Under the pieces are notes generated by a model that was given only the letters and a program-made list of their open reading frames with translations, had not been told where the DNA came from and ran no database searches. The position numbers and the translations under genes were made by a program. From positions 121,393 through 185,392 of the forward strand of contig NZ_VFSH01000002.1 in NCBI RefSeq assembly GCF_006385785.1: DNA of 64,000 nt, given 5' to 3'. The first letter of the stretch is position 1. Each line of letters starts with the position of its first letter. Shown one piece after another: positions 8,471 to 17,122 of the stretch. The DNA comes from Streptococcus shenyangsis (GTDB taxonomy: Bacteria; Bacillota; Bacilli; Lactobacillales; Streptococcaceae).

Positions 8471-9397
8471 TTAAATTTTTAAGAATCGGCGCATTGAAAT
8501 TCCTGATCCAATTGAACCAATAAAAATTCCAATAACAAACAAGAGGACAATCATCAGTGGACTAAATACTTCTGGTGAAATCATAGAAAGATTTTGACCT
8601 ACTAATGACTTATTAACCGATTGGTAAACCATTTGATAAACAACGAATACTAAAGCTGATGGAATTGTTGCTCCAAGTAATCCGATGAAAGCACCCTCAA
8701 GGAGGAATGGTCCTCGGATATAGCTATTCTTAGCACCAACCAAGCGCATAATTTGAATTTCGCGACTGCGAGAAATAATGGTAATACGAATGGTATTAGA
8801 AATCAAGAAGACTGCAATGAAAATCAAGAGTCCTGCTATGACTAATCCCCAAACACGAATGAAGGAAGCAAGTTGGAACAGACGTTGTGTGTTGGCTCCA
8901 CCATCTTGGACTTCTGACACACCTTCAATTTTCTTAGCTTCTTCAGCTACTTTTTGAACATCACTTGGTGTATTTGTATCAACGATATAGGCATCATAGA
9001 GAGGATTAGCGTCACCTTCAAAGATTTTCCAGTTGTCCCCCATTGTCTCGGTCAACTTTTCATATTGTTCTTCTTTACTTGAAAAAGTAACACTCTTAAC
9101 TGTAGACATCCCCTTCAAGGTATTGTATACCTTGTGGTAGTCATTATTGGTAACAGTTTGACCTTCTTTTTCAATAGTCTCACTATTATCAGCTACGTCC
9201 TTACGAATGTAAACCATCACTCGGACATTATTTTCAATATCTGTAGCTAGTTTCGCTGTATTGAAAATAACAGAAGCAAATATTGCCACCAAGGTTAACG
9301 TAATCATGACTGAGCTGACAGCAGCCACTGTCATCCAACCATTTCGTTTCAAACTTTTTAGTGATTCAAATAAATGGCGAAAAAATCTACTAATCAT
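8471..9397 (-). CDS. ftsX: Cell division protein FtsX
   Basis: 308 aa from the ATG at 9397 (MISRFFRHLFESLKSLK). A longer in-frame start exists at 9460 but lies inside ftsE. Topology is one membrane segment near 20-45, a large extracellular loop, then three membrane segments (near 170-195, 220-245 and 275-300), as in FtsX/ABC3 proteins. With FtsE it forms a complex at the septum that activates peptidoglycan hydrolases; in pneumococcus the partner is PcsB. It overlaps ftsE by 8 nt, implying translational coupling, and is followed by a terminator. Confidence 0.95.
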   Translation of the reverse strand: MISRFFRHLFESLKSLKRNGWMTVAAVSSVMITLTLVAIFASVIFNTAKLATDIENNVRVMVYIRKDVADNSETIEKEGQTVTNNDYHKVYNTLKGMSTVKSVTFSSKEEQYEKLTETMGDNWKIFEGDANPLYDAYIVDTNTPSDVQKVAEEAKKIEGVSEVQDGGANTQRLFQLASFIRVWGLVIAGLLIFIAVFLISNTIRITIISRSREIQIMRLVGAKNSYIRGPFLLEGAFIGLLGATIPSALVFVVYQMVYQSVNKSLVGQNLSMISPEVFSPLMIVLLFVIGIFIGSIGSGISMRRFLKI

Positions 9398-10082
9398 CGT
9401 ATCCATACTCTCCTTTTGATTCGTCACGAACGACACGACCATTTTCAATGGCAATGACACGGTGGCGCAAGGTATTTACAATCTGGCTATTATGAGTCGC
9501 CATCAAAATAGTTGTTCCTTGTAGGTTAATCCGTTCCAAGAGATTCATAATTTCCCATGAATTATCCGGGTCCAAGTTTCCTGTTGGTTCATCGGCTATC
9601 AGTACTTTTGGATTGTTTACAATAGCACGCGCAATCGCAATCCGCTGTTGCTCCCCACCTGAGAGCTCATTTGGAAAAGAACGAACCTTATGCTTCAGTC
9701 CAACCAAGTCCAAAACTTCCATCACCCGTTTTTTGATATTACGGCGATTTTCACCAATTACTTCCATAGCGTATGCAATATTCTCATAAACAGTTTTCTT
9801 AGGCAAGAGTTTATAATCCTGGAAGACAACCCCAACACTACGACGGAGAAGCGGGACATCTTTCTTTTTAATCTTAACCAGATTAAAACCAGCAACTGAT
9901 AGGCTTCCTTTATCGATTTTTACTTCACGATATAGAGAACGAATAAAGGTTGATTTTCCTGCTCCTGAAGGACCTACGATGTAAGCAAATTCCCCCGGTT
10001 GAACGCTGACCGAAACACCGCGTAGGGCAGTCGTTCCGTTGTCGTATTTTTTGACGACATCTCTCATTTCAATGATTGACAT
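9390..10082 (-). CDS. ftsE: Cell division ATP-binding protein FtsE
   Basis: 230 aa ABC ATPase with Walker A GPSGAGKS near residues 37-44, Q-loop VVFQDYKLLP, signature LSGGEQQR near 140 and Walker B LIADEPTGNLD near 160. It powers the FtsX membrane partner at the division site. Start ATG 10082 is 17 nt downstream of prfB, so prfB, ftsE and ftsX probably share a transcript, the common arrangement in streptococci. Confidence 0.95.
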   Translation of the reverse strand: MSIIEMRDVVKKYDNGTTALRGVSVSVQPGEFAYIVGPSGAGKSTFIRSLYREVKIDKGSLSVAGFNLVKIKKKDVPLLRRSVGVVFQDYKLLPKKTVYENIAYAMEVIGENRRNIKKRVMEVLDLVGLKHKVRSFPNELSGGEQQRIAIARAIVNNPKVLIADEPTGNLDPDNSWEIMNLLERINLQGTTILMATHNSQIVNTLRHRVIAIENGRVVRDESKGEYGYDD

Positions 10083-10099
10083 GTGAGTTCCTTTCTATC

Positions 10100-11195
10100 T
10101 TAACTGATGCGCCACTTGAGATAGGCATCGATAAAACCATCTAGGTCTCCATCCATAACCTTATCTACCTGAGCAACCTCAAAGCTAGTTCGGTGATCTT
10201 TTACCATAGTATATGGCGTGAAAACATAAGAACGGATTTGGCTTCCCCATGTGATTTCCTTTTTCTCACCCTTGAGGGAATCAACCTCCGCAGCTTTCTT
10301 TTCTTGCTCCATTTGATAGAGCTTAGCCTGCAACATCTTCATGGCACGATCTCTATTTCCATATTGGGTACGATCGACCGTTGACTGGACGACAGTTCCC
10401 GTAGGAATGTGTGTCAGACGCACACCTGTTGAAACTTTATTGACGTTCTGTCCACCAGCACCACCTGAACGGAAGGTGTCCATCTTGATATCATCTTCAC
10501 GGATTTCCACTTCAATAGTATCATCCAATTCTGGCATCACTTCTACAGATGTAAAAGATGTATGGCGACGTTTGGCAGAGTCAAATGGTGAGATTCGTAC
10601 CAAGCGATGAACACCCATTTCTGACTTAAGAAGACCATAGGCATTAGGCCCTTCAAATGATAAAGTTACCGACTTAATACCAGCTTCATCTCCTGCTTGG
10701 TAATCCAATACTTCCACTTTAAAGCCTTTGGCATTTCCATAGCGAGTGTACATACGAAGCAACATATCACCCCAGTCTTGCGCCTCAGTACCACCAGAAC
10801 CTGGATGGATTTCCAATATAGCATTATTATGGTCATAAGATTCTGACAAGAGAAGGGTCATCTCATAGCTGGACATCATCTTATCAAGTTCGGATAACTG
10901 CATTACCAGTTCTTCTTGAACCGACTCGTCTTCTGCTAAAAAGTCCAATAAAATTTCGACTTCATCCTGCAACTCTTCCATTTTGTGGAAGGTATTATAG
11001 GTGTTTTTTAATTCATTCAATTCTTGCGACGTTTTTTGGGCCGCGATATTATCGTTCCAAAAATCAGGTTCTGTCATCTTGTTTTCCAAGATAGCAATCT
11101 CTTCTTCTAGACCTTCGAGGTCAAAGAGACCCCCTGAAAGAAGCTAATTTTTCACGATTTGCGTCAATTTTCTGACGAATTTCTGAAATGTCCAT
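10100..11195 (-). CDS. prfB: Peptide chain release factor 2, made by a +1 programmed frameshift
   Basis: RF2 recognises UAA and UGA and triggers peptide release. The gene starts at ATG 11195 and encodes 24 residues ([20 protein letters not shown], then RGSL) before an in-frame TGA at 11121-11123. Translation must shift +1 to read GAC and continue to 10100, giving about 364 residues. The second frame has the stop-codon-recognition tripeptide SPF in [10 protein letters not shown] and the catalytic GGQ in [11 protein letters not shown]. The leader frame has an AGGGGG Shine-Dalgarno-like sequence and CTT-TGA-C, the classical autoregulatory site: low RF2 favours the shift. A start at 11089 alone would give a truncated protein and is not the real start. 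Confidence 0.95.
11120..11135 (-). other. prfB: RF2 programmed +1 frameshift site
   Basis: On the minus strand AGGGGG (11130-11135), then TCT, then CTTTGAC (11120-11126). The internal Shine-Dalgarno and the slippery CTT before the TGA stop match the canonical prfB signal. Confidence 0.93.
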
Positions 11196-11220
11196 AAATA
11201 CTCCTTTTTTGTATCATTTT

Positions 11221-11249
11221 ATTATACCATATTCTCTCATTTCTTTCCA
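11221..11249 (-). promoter_or_regulatory. Probable promoter of prfB
   Basis: Extended -10 TGGTATAAT with the hexamer at 11221-11226. The -35 (TGGAAA, 11244-11249) is weak. Confidence 0.5.
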
Positions 11250-11273
11250 TCTTTTGCTTTACTCCCCTTTTCA

Positions 11274-11298
11274 TGAAAAAAGAAGCCTTTCGGCTTCC
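11274..11298 (-). terminator. Terminator of the CBS-ACT gene
   Basis: GAAGCC-GAAA-GGCTTC followed by TTTTTT on the minus strand. Confidence 0.9.
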
Positions 11299-11302
11299 AT
11301 GC

Positions 11303-11959
11303 TTACAAAATTTTAGCAGAAGTACGACTAATCTCTTCTACTTGAATATTTTCAGCTTCAAATTTTTGCTTTAAGGCTGTCAAATCAACTGAACCATCAA
11401 TTTGAACTTCGATAATCACCTTACCATCCTTACGCGGAATATTGACTGTATGGGAGATATTCAAATTTTCTTCAACGATTAGAGAAACAATCTTACCAAG
11501 AACGCCGACTTCATTTTCCGTAACAAAGCGCACACGAATTCCTTCTTCTCCATAGCCAGCAATTTCAAGAAAGGCTTGGAAAACGTCACGATCTGTAATA
11601 ACACCATAGACTTGATGGTTATCTACGACAGGAAGAATACCAATCTTGTTTTTCAACATCAGATAAGTTGCATCTTCTAGACTAGCATAACCTGAGACAG
11701 TGACAACATCACGAATCATGACATCTTTTACTTTGGTCTTATTTAGAAGATAATTCATCTCATAGATAGAAAGACTTGTTGCTTTGGATGGACTTGCTTG
11801 CGCAATGGTTCCCTCAGTCACCAAACCAACCAATTGATCATTTTCGATAACAGGCAAGCGGTGCAAACCTTGCTCTCTCATCAAATCTGCTGCATGAGAT
11901 ACTGTTGTATCTGGACTAATGTACACTACCTTGCGGGTCATAAAATCTTTAACTGCCAT
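11303..11959 (-). CDS. CBS-pair and ACT domain protein (AcuB-like)
   Basis: 218 aa. Two CBS motifs fill about residues 1-130 (KDFMTRKVVYISPDTTV and VKDVMIRDVVTVSGYASLED, each followed by LPVI/LPVV segments), and an ACT-like domain occupies about 140-218. Such proteins bind adenosine nucleotides or amino acids and usually act as sensors. It resembles the protein annotated as acetoin utilisation AcuB, but no acetoin genes are nearby; it lies downstream of livF and is separated from it by a terminator and repeats. It has its own promoter (TTGATA-17-TATAAT). Its role is unknown. Confidence 0.8.
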   Translation of the reverse strand: MAVKDFMTRKVVYISPDTTVSHAADLMREQGLHRLPVIENDQLVGLVTEGTIAQASPSKATSLSIYEMNYLLNKTKVKDVMIRDVVTVSGYASLEDATYLMLKNKIGILPVVDNHQVYGVITDRDVFQAFLEIAGYGEEGIRVRFVTENEVGVLGKIVSLIVEENLNISHTVNIPRKDGKVIIEVQIDGSVDLTALKQKFEAENIQVEEISRTSAKIL

Positions 11960-11988
11960 GAGACTTCTCCTTTTCTATTCTTATCCCT

Positions 11989-12017
11989 ATTATACAATCT
12001 TTTTGTAAATCTATCAA
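11989..12017 (-). promoter_or_regulatory. Promoter of the CBS-ACT gene
   Basis: TTGATA (12012-12017), 17-nt spacer, TATAAT (11989-11994) on the minus strand. Confidence 0.75.
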
Positions 12018-12064
12018 ACGCTTACATTTCTTTTTCAAAATTCAGAAAAGTATGAATAAGCTAG

Positions 12065-12091
12065 CAAAAAGAGCTCTAAAATCGAGCTCTG
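12065..12091 (-). terminator. Terminator of the liv operon
   Basis: GAGCTC-GATTTTA-GAGCTC followed by TTTTTG on the minus strand, placed after the repeat array behind livF. Confidence 0.7.
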
Positions 12092-12155
12092 TGAATGAAG
12101 ATAAAATACCTTTCATTCGATTTTTCAATTATTAGAAATTCATCTTTCAAAATAG

Positions 12156-12323
12156 ATGCAGATTTGTTTACAATCCAAATATGCCGACTAAAAGGTCTCC
12201 TGGACTATTAATGAGGATTACTTCGTAATCTTCATTTGCAACCTAAACTAGTCTCCCAGACTATGCGAAGATTGCTTACGCAATCTTCATCTGCCGACTA
12301 AAACAATCCACTGGATTGTTTTA
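12156..12323 (-). repeat. Three diverged tandem repeats of about 55 bp, each with a hairpin, behind livF
   Basis: Units at about 12260-12314, 12204-12259 and 12156-12203 (a shorter, more diverged copy). On the minus strand each begins CCAG/CTGG, followed by GTTTTAGTCGGCA or a close variant, and the first two then carry ATGAAGATT(G/A)CG...AATC(T/C)TC. Internal stems include GAAGATTGC/GCAATCTTC and GATTACGAAGTAATC. The first stem, TAAAACAATCC/GGATTGTTTTA (12299-12323), includes the livF stop codon. This fills most of the 360-base gap between livF and the CBS gene. I do not recognise the family. Confidence 0.7.
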
Positions 12324-13031
12324 GCCACCCAGATACGCTTTTCTGACTTCTTCTGATGAGGCGAGTTCTTTTCCTGTTCCTGATAGGACGATTTTTCCTG
12401 TTTCCAGTACATAGCCTCGGTCAGAGATTGCAAGTGCTTTATTGGCATTTTGTTCAATCAAGAGGACGGTTGTTCCTTGTTTCTGGATATCTTGAATGAT
12501 ATCAAAAATTTCTTGGATAAAGATTGGGGCAAGTCCCATTGATGGTTCATCTAAAAGAAGAAGTTTTGGTGTTGACATAAGAGCGCGTCCCATGGCAAGC
12601 ATTTGTTGTTCCCCTCCTGAAAGAGTGGCTGCATCTTGGTTCTTCCGTTCTTCTAGACGTGGGAAGCGTGAGAAAACCTTCTTCAAGTTAGCTTGATTTT
12701 CTTCACGATTTTTCTTTAAGAAAGCTCCCATTTCAAGATTTTCCATAACAGTCAAGCCAGGGAAGACGTGGCGTCCTTCTGGTACTTGTGAAAGCCCACC
12801 TGCCACGATTTTCTGAGCTGGCATTTTTTGGATTTCTTGACCTAAAAATTCAATTTTTCCTGAACTTGGTCTAACTAGACCTGACAAGGTACGGAGAATG
12901 GTTGTTTTACCAGCACCATTGGCACCGATAAGGGAAACAACTTCTCCTTCATTAACTTCAAAGCTTACATCACGGACTGCCTGGATCATACCGTAATGTA
13001 CAGAAAGATTTTCAACTTTTAACATAGACAT
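12321..13031 (-). CDS. livF: Branched-chain amino acid ABC transporter, ATP-binding protein LivF
   Basis: 236 aa ABC ATPase: Walker A GANGAGKT near 37-44, signature LSGGEQQM, Walker B LLLDEPSMGLAP near 157. The GLAP sequence after Walker B and the short length are typical of LivF rather than LivG. It energises uptake of leucine, isoleucine and valine with LivG and the LivHM pore. It overlaps livG by one base (ATG/TGA-type coupling). The stop codon is part of a hairpin. Confidence 0.93.
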   Translation of the reverse strand: MSMLKVENLSVHYGMIQAVRDVSFEVNEGEVVSLIGANGAGKTTILRTLSGLVRPSSGKIEFLGQEIQKMPAQKIVAGGLSQVPEGRHVFPGLTVMENLEMGAFLKKNREENQANLKKVFSRFPRLEERKNQDAATLSGGEQQMLAMGRALMSTPKLLLLDEPSMGLAPIFIQEIFDIIQDIQKQGTTVLLIEQNANKALAISDRGYVLETGKIVLSGTGKELASSEEVRKAYLGG

Positions 13032-13795
13032 TAGGCTTCACCTCCTAGATAAGCTTCGATAACGCGTTTATTGGTCTTAATTTCGTCTGGAGTTCCCTGA
13101 GCAATCAAACGACCATATTCAAGTACGTAGATACGTTCTGTTACTTCCATGACCAGATTCATATCGTGTTCAATCAGCATGATTGTAATTTTAAATTCAT
13201 CTTTGATACGACGAATTAACTCAGTCAATTCCGCTGTTTCCTGCGGGTTCATACCTGCTGCTGGTTCATCTAAAAAGAGAATTTTAGGTTCCGTAGCAAG
13301 GGCACGAACAATTTCCAAACGACGTTGTTGTCCGTAGGCGAGATTTTTAGCAAGAGTCTCTGCATCACCATCTAAATCAAAGATTTTCAGCAATTCCAAA
13401 GCCTTAGCCTTTAATTCTTTTTCACTCTTGTAAAAAGCTGGTAAGCGTAAGAAACTAGCAAAAACATGTTGTTTGTGATGGTTGCCAAAAGCAATCAAAA
13501 CATTATCCAAAACTGTTAAATCTTTAAAGAGACGGATATTTTGGAAAGTACGTCCAAGGCCTAAAGAGGCAATCTTATATGGTGCCTTTCCATTCAAAAG
13601 GTGACCATCTAAGGTTACCGTTCCCTCGCTTGGTTCATAAACACCCGTCAAGAGGTTGAAAAGGGTGGTTTTCCCAGCTCCATTTGGACCGATTAGTCCA
13701 ACCAGTTCCCCTTCGTTCAATTCAAGAGTCACATCTCCAACAGCTGTTAGACCGCCAAAATGTTTGGTTAACTGTTTTACTTCAAGTAATGCCAT
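13031..13795 (-). CDS. livG: Branched-chain amino acid ABC transporter, ATP-binding protein LivG
   Basis: 254 aa. Walker A GPNGAGKT near 37-44, the long LivG-specific insert (GRTFQNIRLFKDLTVLDNV), a signature replaced by LAYGQQRRLEIVRA (the LivG form of LSGGQ), and Walker B ILFLDEPAAGMNP. It pairs with LivF under the LivHM permease. It overlaps both neighbours by one base, so livM, livG and livF are translationally coupled. Confidence 0.93.
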   Translation of the reverse strand: MALLEVKQLTKHFGGLTAVGDVTLELNEGELVGLIGPNGAGKTTLFNLLTGVYEPSEGTVTLDGHLLNGKAPYKIASLGLGRTFQNIRLFKDLTVLDNVLIAFGNHHKQHVFASFLRLPAFYKSEKELKAKALELLKIFDLDGDAETLAKNLAYGQQRRLEIVRALATEPKILFLDEPAAGMNPQETAELTELIRRIKDEFKITIMLIEHDMNLVMEVTERIYVLEYGRLIAQGTPDEIKTNKRVIEAYLGGEA

Positions 13796-14751
13796 TAGTT
13801 TTGTTCCTCCTTCTTAGATTTTTTAAAGAAACGTGATAGGCTCAATTCCCATGTTCCAAGAAGTCCACCTGGTCTGAAAATCATTACCAATACCAAGGCC
13901 AAAGCGTAAATAATCATACGCACGCTAGCAACATCTTGGAGAAGCATATTCAAAATTCCCAGAACAATAGCCGAAACAATCGCACCTGTAATTGAACCAA
14001 GTCCACCAAATACAACAATGATCAAAACGTTGATTGAGTTGATGAAAGTGTAATCTTTCGGTACAACAGATCCAATAAATCCTGCCTGAAGTGACCCTGC
14101 AATACTTGCAGTAATAGCACCAAAAACAAAAGCGATGATTTTAATTTTAGTCGTATTAACCCCAACTGACTCAGCAGCAATTTCATCCTCACGAACGGAG
14201 AGGGTTGAACGACCAATTGGACTACGCAAGAAGTTCAAGGTTGCAATGGTTGTAATCACGACAAAGAAGTAAACCATTTGCCAAGTTGTAAAGTTAGGAA
14301 TCCCTAAGATACCTGCCGCACCATTTGTAAGGCTTCCACCATTGATGATAAAGATACGGATAATTTCAGATACACCGAGAGTTGCTACCGCAAGATAGTC
14401 CCCCTTCAAGCGCAAGGTTGGAATTCCGACAAGTAAGGCAACTGCTCCTGAAAGCAAAGCCCCTACAAGCATAGCTCCAAAGAAGGCACCGTAGGTTGGT
14501 GATTTAGAACCAATAATAGCTGCTGCGTAGGCACCAATCGCCATGAAACCAGCATGCCCAAGTGAAAATTGTCCTGAAAAACCAACGATTAAGTTAAGAC
14601 CAACAGCCAGAATAATATTAATTCCAATTTGTTGTAAAATCTGTACATAAAATAGATTGAGTACTCCGACTGAAACCAGTACACTAATCAAGCCATAACC
14701 AGCTAACAAAAGGAGTAACCATAGAATATTAACTTTTAAATTTTCTTTCAT
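13795..14751 (-). CDS. livM: Branched-chain amino acid ABC transporter permease LivM
   Basis: 318 aa with about nine hydrophobic segments and the conserved permease sequence GFSGQFSLGHAGFMAIGAYAAA near residues 58-80; the loop GRSTLSVREDEIAAESVGVN near 178-197 is the EAA-like contact with the ATPases. It forms the membrane channel with LivH. The start ATG 14751 is 3 nt after the livH stop. Confidence 0.93.
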   Translation of the reverse strand: MKENLKVNILWLLLLLAGYGLISVLVSVGVLNLFYVQILQQIGINIILAVGLNLIVGFSGQFSLGHAGFMAIGAYAAAIIGSKSPTYGAFFGAMLVGALLSGAVALLVGIPTLRLKGDYLAVATLGVSEIIRIFIINGGSLTNGAAGILGIPNFTTWQMVYFFVVITTIATLNFLRSPIGRSTLSVREDEIAAESVGVNTTKIKIIAFVFGAITASIAGSLQAGFIGSVVPKDYTFINSINVLIIVVFGGLGSITGAIVSAIVLGILNMLLQDVASVRMIIYALALVLVMIFRPGGLLGTWELSLSRFFKKSKKEEQN

Positions 14752-14754
14752 CGT

Positions 14755-15624
14755 TTACACCTTCTCTTTCACATTCTTACCAAGGATACCAGCTGGGCGG
14801 ACAATCAAGATCAACAACAAGATTCCATAAACAATGGCATCACGGAAGTCTGACATTCCAAAGGCTGTCGCAAAAGTTTCCAATAGACCAATCACAAAAC
14901 CACCAAGAGCCGCACCAGGAATAATTCCAATACCACCAAGTACTGCGGCAACGAATGACTTAAGACCTGGAGTAACCCCCATCAAAGGCTCAAGAGAGTT
15001 ATAATAAAGAGCAATCAGAACACCAGCCGCACCCGCAAGAGCAGAACCCAAAGCAAAGGTAAAGCTGATAGTACGGTTTACATTGATCCCCATCAATTGC
15101 GCCGCATCGCTATCTACAGATACTGCACGCATGGCTTTCCCCATCTTTGTCTTTTGAACAATAACTTGTAACAAAATCATCAAAATCAAGGAAATAGCCA
15201 AAATCATTAACTGCACGTTTGTTAGGCTAACTGGTCCCAAATCATAGCGAACTGTTTGAATCGCTTGAGGGAAGGCACGAGTATTGGCACCAACCAAATA
15301 GACCATACCATACTCCAGTAGGAAGGAAACCCCAATAGCTGTAATCAAAACAGCAATACGAGTAGAGTGGCGTAAAGGTCGGTAAGCAAGAAATTCAATC
15401 ACGACACCAAGAACGGCTGTCGCTAGCATAGCTACAATAAGCGCTACAAAGAAATTCATTTGGAAAGAATTAATCAAGAAATAACCGATAAAGGCTCCCA
15501 TCATATAAATATCACCGTGGGCGAAGTTGATGAGCTTGATAATTCCGTAAACCATGGTATACCCTAGGGCTAACAGCGCGTATACACTACCTAGAATCAA
15601 ACCATTTACTAGTTGTTGGAGCAT
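14755..15624 (-). CDS. livH: Branched-chain amino acid ABC transporter permease LivH
   Basis: 289 aa from ATG 15624 (MLQQLVNGLILGSVYALLALG), the usual length for LivH. A longer in-frame reading from 15777 exists only because a BOX element happens to be open in that frame. Multiple membrane segments and the EAA-like loop KTKMGKAMRAVSVDSDAAQLMGI (about 180-202) mark it as the second permease subunit. It is separated from livJ by a hairpin and a BOX element, which may lower its expression relative to the binding protein. Confidence 0.93.
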   Translation of the reverse strand: MLQQLVNGLILGSVYALLALGYTMVYGIIKLINFAHGDIYMMGAFIGYFLINSFQMNFFVALIVAMLATAVLGVVIEFLAYRPLRHSTRIAVLITAIGVSFLLEYGMVYLVGANTRAFPQAIQTVRYDLGPVSLTNVQLMILAISLILMILLQVIVQKTKMGKAMRAVSVDSDAAQLMGINVNRTISFTFALGSALAGAAGVLIALYYNSLEPLMGVTPGLKSFVAAVLGGIGIIPGAALGGFVIGLLETFATAFGMSDFRDAIVYGILLLILIVRPAGILGKNVKEKV

Positions 15625-15684
15625 AAGATTCACTCTTTCTATATATAATTTTGAGGATTTTCCCTCATTTTTTGATAAGTTCTT

Positions 15685-15835
15685 ATACTCAATGAAAATC
15701 AAAGAGCAAACTAGGAAACTAGCCGCAGGTTGCTCAAAGCACTGCTTTGAGGTTGTAGATAAGACTGACGAAGTCATTCACATATATAATCCAAGGCGAC
15801 GTTGACGCAGTTTGAATTTGATTTTCAAAGAGTAT
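15685..15835 (-). repeat. BOX element between livJ and livH
   Basis: On the minus strand it runs from ATACTCTTTGAAAATCAAAT to TTTGATTTTCATTGAGTATA and includes the inverted repeat CTCAAAGCA/TGCTTTGAG. About 150 bp, boxA plus boxC. It lies inside the liv operon, in the non-coding gap upstream of livH. Confidence 0.9.
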
Positions 15836-15841
15836 TAAACA

Positions 15842-15882
15842 TCGAAACAGGGAGTGAGTCCGAGGCTCATTCCCTATTTCAA
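15842..15882 (-). promoter_or_regulatory. Strong hairpin after livJ (mRNA stabiliser or partial terminator)
   Basis: GAAATAGGGAATGAGCC pairs almost fully with GACTCACTCCCTGTTTC around TCG, but the following run is not T-rich (GATGTTTAATAC). It may protect the livJ 3' end or reduce read-through into livHMGF. Confidence 0.6.
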
Positions 15883-15892
15883 CATTTTTCTA

Positions 15893-17053
15893 TTATGGTT
15901 TTACAACTTCTGCTGCTTCAACCTTACCATTGTTCATGGTCATCATGTAAGCAGTTTTAACTGTGTTGTGGTCTGCATCGAAACTTGTTTGACCAGTTAC
16001 ACCTTCAAAGTCTTTTGTTTTAGCAAGGTTGTCCTTAATCTCACCTGAGTTTTTAGCGCCTTTTGCTGCGTTTGCTACAAGGTGAACTGAATCATAAGCC
16101 AAGGCTGCAAATGTTGAAGGCTCTTCGTTGTACTTAGCACGGTAAGCATCAAGGAAGGCTTTTGCTTTAGCTGAAACTTCTACAGTAGTTGAGAAGCCTG
16201 AGATAAAGTAGATGTTTGATGCTTTTTCAGGAGTTGCTTGTTGTACAAACTCTTCACCGTTGAATCCATCACCACCAACGATTGGCTTGTCAATTCCCAT
16301 ACCACGCGCTTGGTTTACAATTTTACCAGCTTCAGTGTAGTAACCAGGAACAACAATGGCATCAAAGTCTTTCCCTTTCATTTTTGTAAGGGCTGCTTGG
16401 AAGTCTGTATCACCTGCTACGAAAGTTTCATCTGCAACGATTTCACCTTTGTAAGCTTCACGGAAGGCTTTGGCAATCCCTTTAGCATAGTCGCTGGCGT
16501 TGTCAGTGTATAGAACAACTTTCTTAGCGTTTAATTTATCAGAAACATAGTTTGAGATAATTTTTCCTTGGAAGCTATCTTGGAAAGTTCCGATAAAGAG
16601 GTAATCTTGACCTTTAGTCAATCCATCTTGAGTCGCACTTGGCGAAATCAATGGAACACCTGCTTTTGTAGCGTTCGCTACCGCAGCTGCAGTTGCACCA
16701 GATGTCGCAGGTCCTACGATTGCTGATACCTTAGATTGGGTTACAAGGTTAGTTGTTACTGAAGCAGCTTCTGCTGTTTCAGACTTGTTATCTTTATCAA
16801 CTACTTCGATTTGTTTTCCGTCGATACCACCTGCTGCATTGATTTCATCAACAGCAAGTTGAGCACCTTTTTGTTCAGATGTCCCGTAGGCTGCTACGGC
16901 ACCAGTTTCTTCAAAGTTAAATCCGATTTTGATTGTCTTTTCCTCTACTGAGTTACCAGTAGTGTTGACTGCTCCAGACTTCACTTCTCCACAGGCTGCA
17001 AGAAGTGCTACACTTGCAAGCGCCACAAACGATAGGGCAAATTTTTTCTTCAT
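15893..17053 (-). CDS. livJ: Branched-chain amino acid-binding lipoprotein LivJ
   Basis: 386 aa with a lipoprotein signal peptide whose lipobox is LLAACGEV (Cys near residue 21), followed by a type I periplasmic-binding fold (IKIGFNFEETGAVAAYG, then AIVGPATSGATAAA near 110). It captures leucine, isoleucine or valine at the cell surface and delivers them to LivHM. It is the first gene of livJHMGF. The promoter has a near-perfect CodY box in its spacer, so repression under amino-acid excess is expected. Confidence 0.94.
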   Translation of the reverse strand: MKKKFALSFVALASVALLAACGEVKSGAVNTTGNSVEEKTIKIGFNFEETGAVAAYGTSEQKGAQLAVDEINAAGGIDGKQIEVVDKDNKSETAEAASVTTNLVTQSKVSAIVGPATSGATAAAVANATKAGVPLISPSATQDGLTKGQDYLFIGTFQDSFQGKIISNYVSDKLNAKKVVLYTDNASDYAKGIAKAFREAYKGEIVADETFVAGDTDFQAALTKMKGKDFDAIVVPGYYTEAGKIVNQARGMGIDKPIVGGDGFNGEEFVQQATPEKASNIYFISGFSTTVEVSAKAKAFLDAYRAKYNEEPSTFAALAYDSVHLVANAAKGAKNSGEIKDNLAKTKDFEGVTGQTSFDADHNTVKTAYMMTMNNGKVEAAEVVKP

Positions 17054-17093
17054 CTTTTTGTCTCCTTATTTCTTAAATAAATAGCATGTTAAG

Positions 17094-17122
17094 AATATAC
17101 CGAATTATCAGAAAATTGTCAA
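17094..17122 (-). promoter_or_regulatory. livJ promoter with CodY box
   Basis: TTGACA (17117-17122), 17-nt spacer, TATATT (17094-17099) on the minus strand. The spacer contains AATTTTCTGATAATT (17103-17117), 14 of 15 matches to the CodY consensus AATTTTCWGAAAATT. It overlaps the 3' end of ylbG. Confidence 0.85.

Noticed and set aside
8471..9460. A 329-residue FtsX starting at 9460
   Set aside because: The extension lies inside ftsE; ATG 9397 gives the normal 308 residues and an 8-nt coupled overlap.
14755..15777. A 340-residue version of LivH starting at 15777
   Set aside because: The extra 51 residues are encoded by a BOX element and intergenic DNA; the family length and homology start fit the ATG at 15624.
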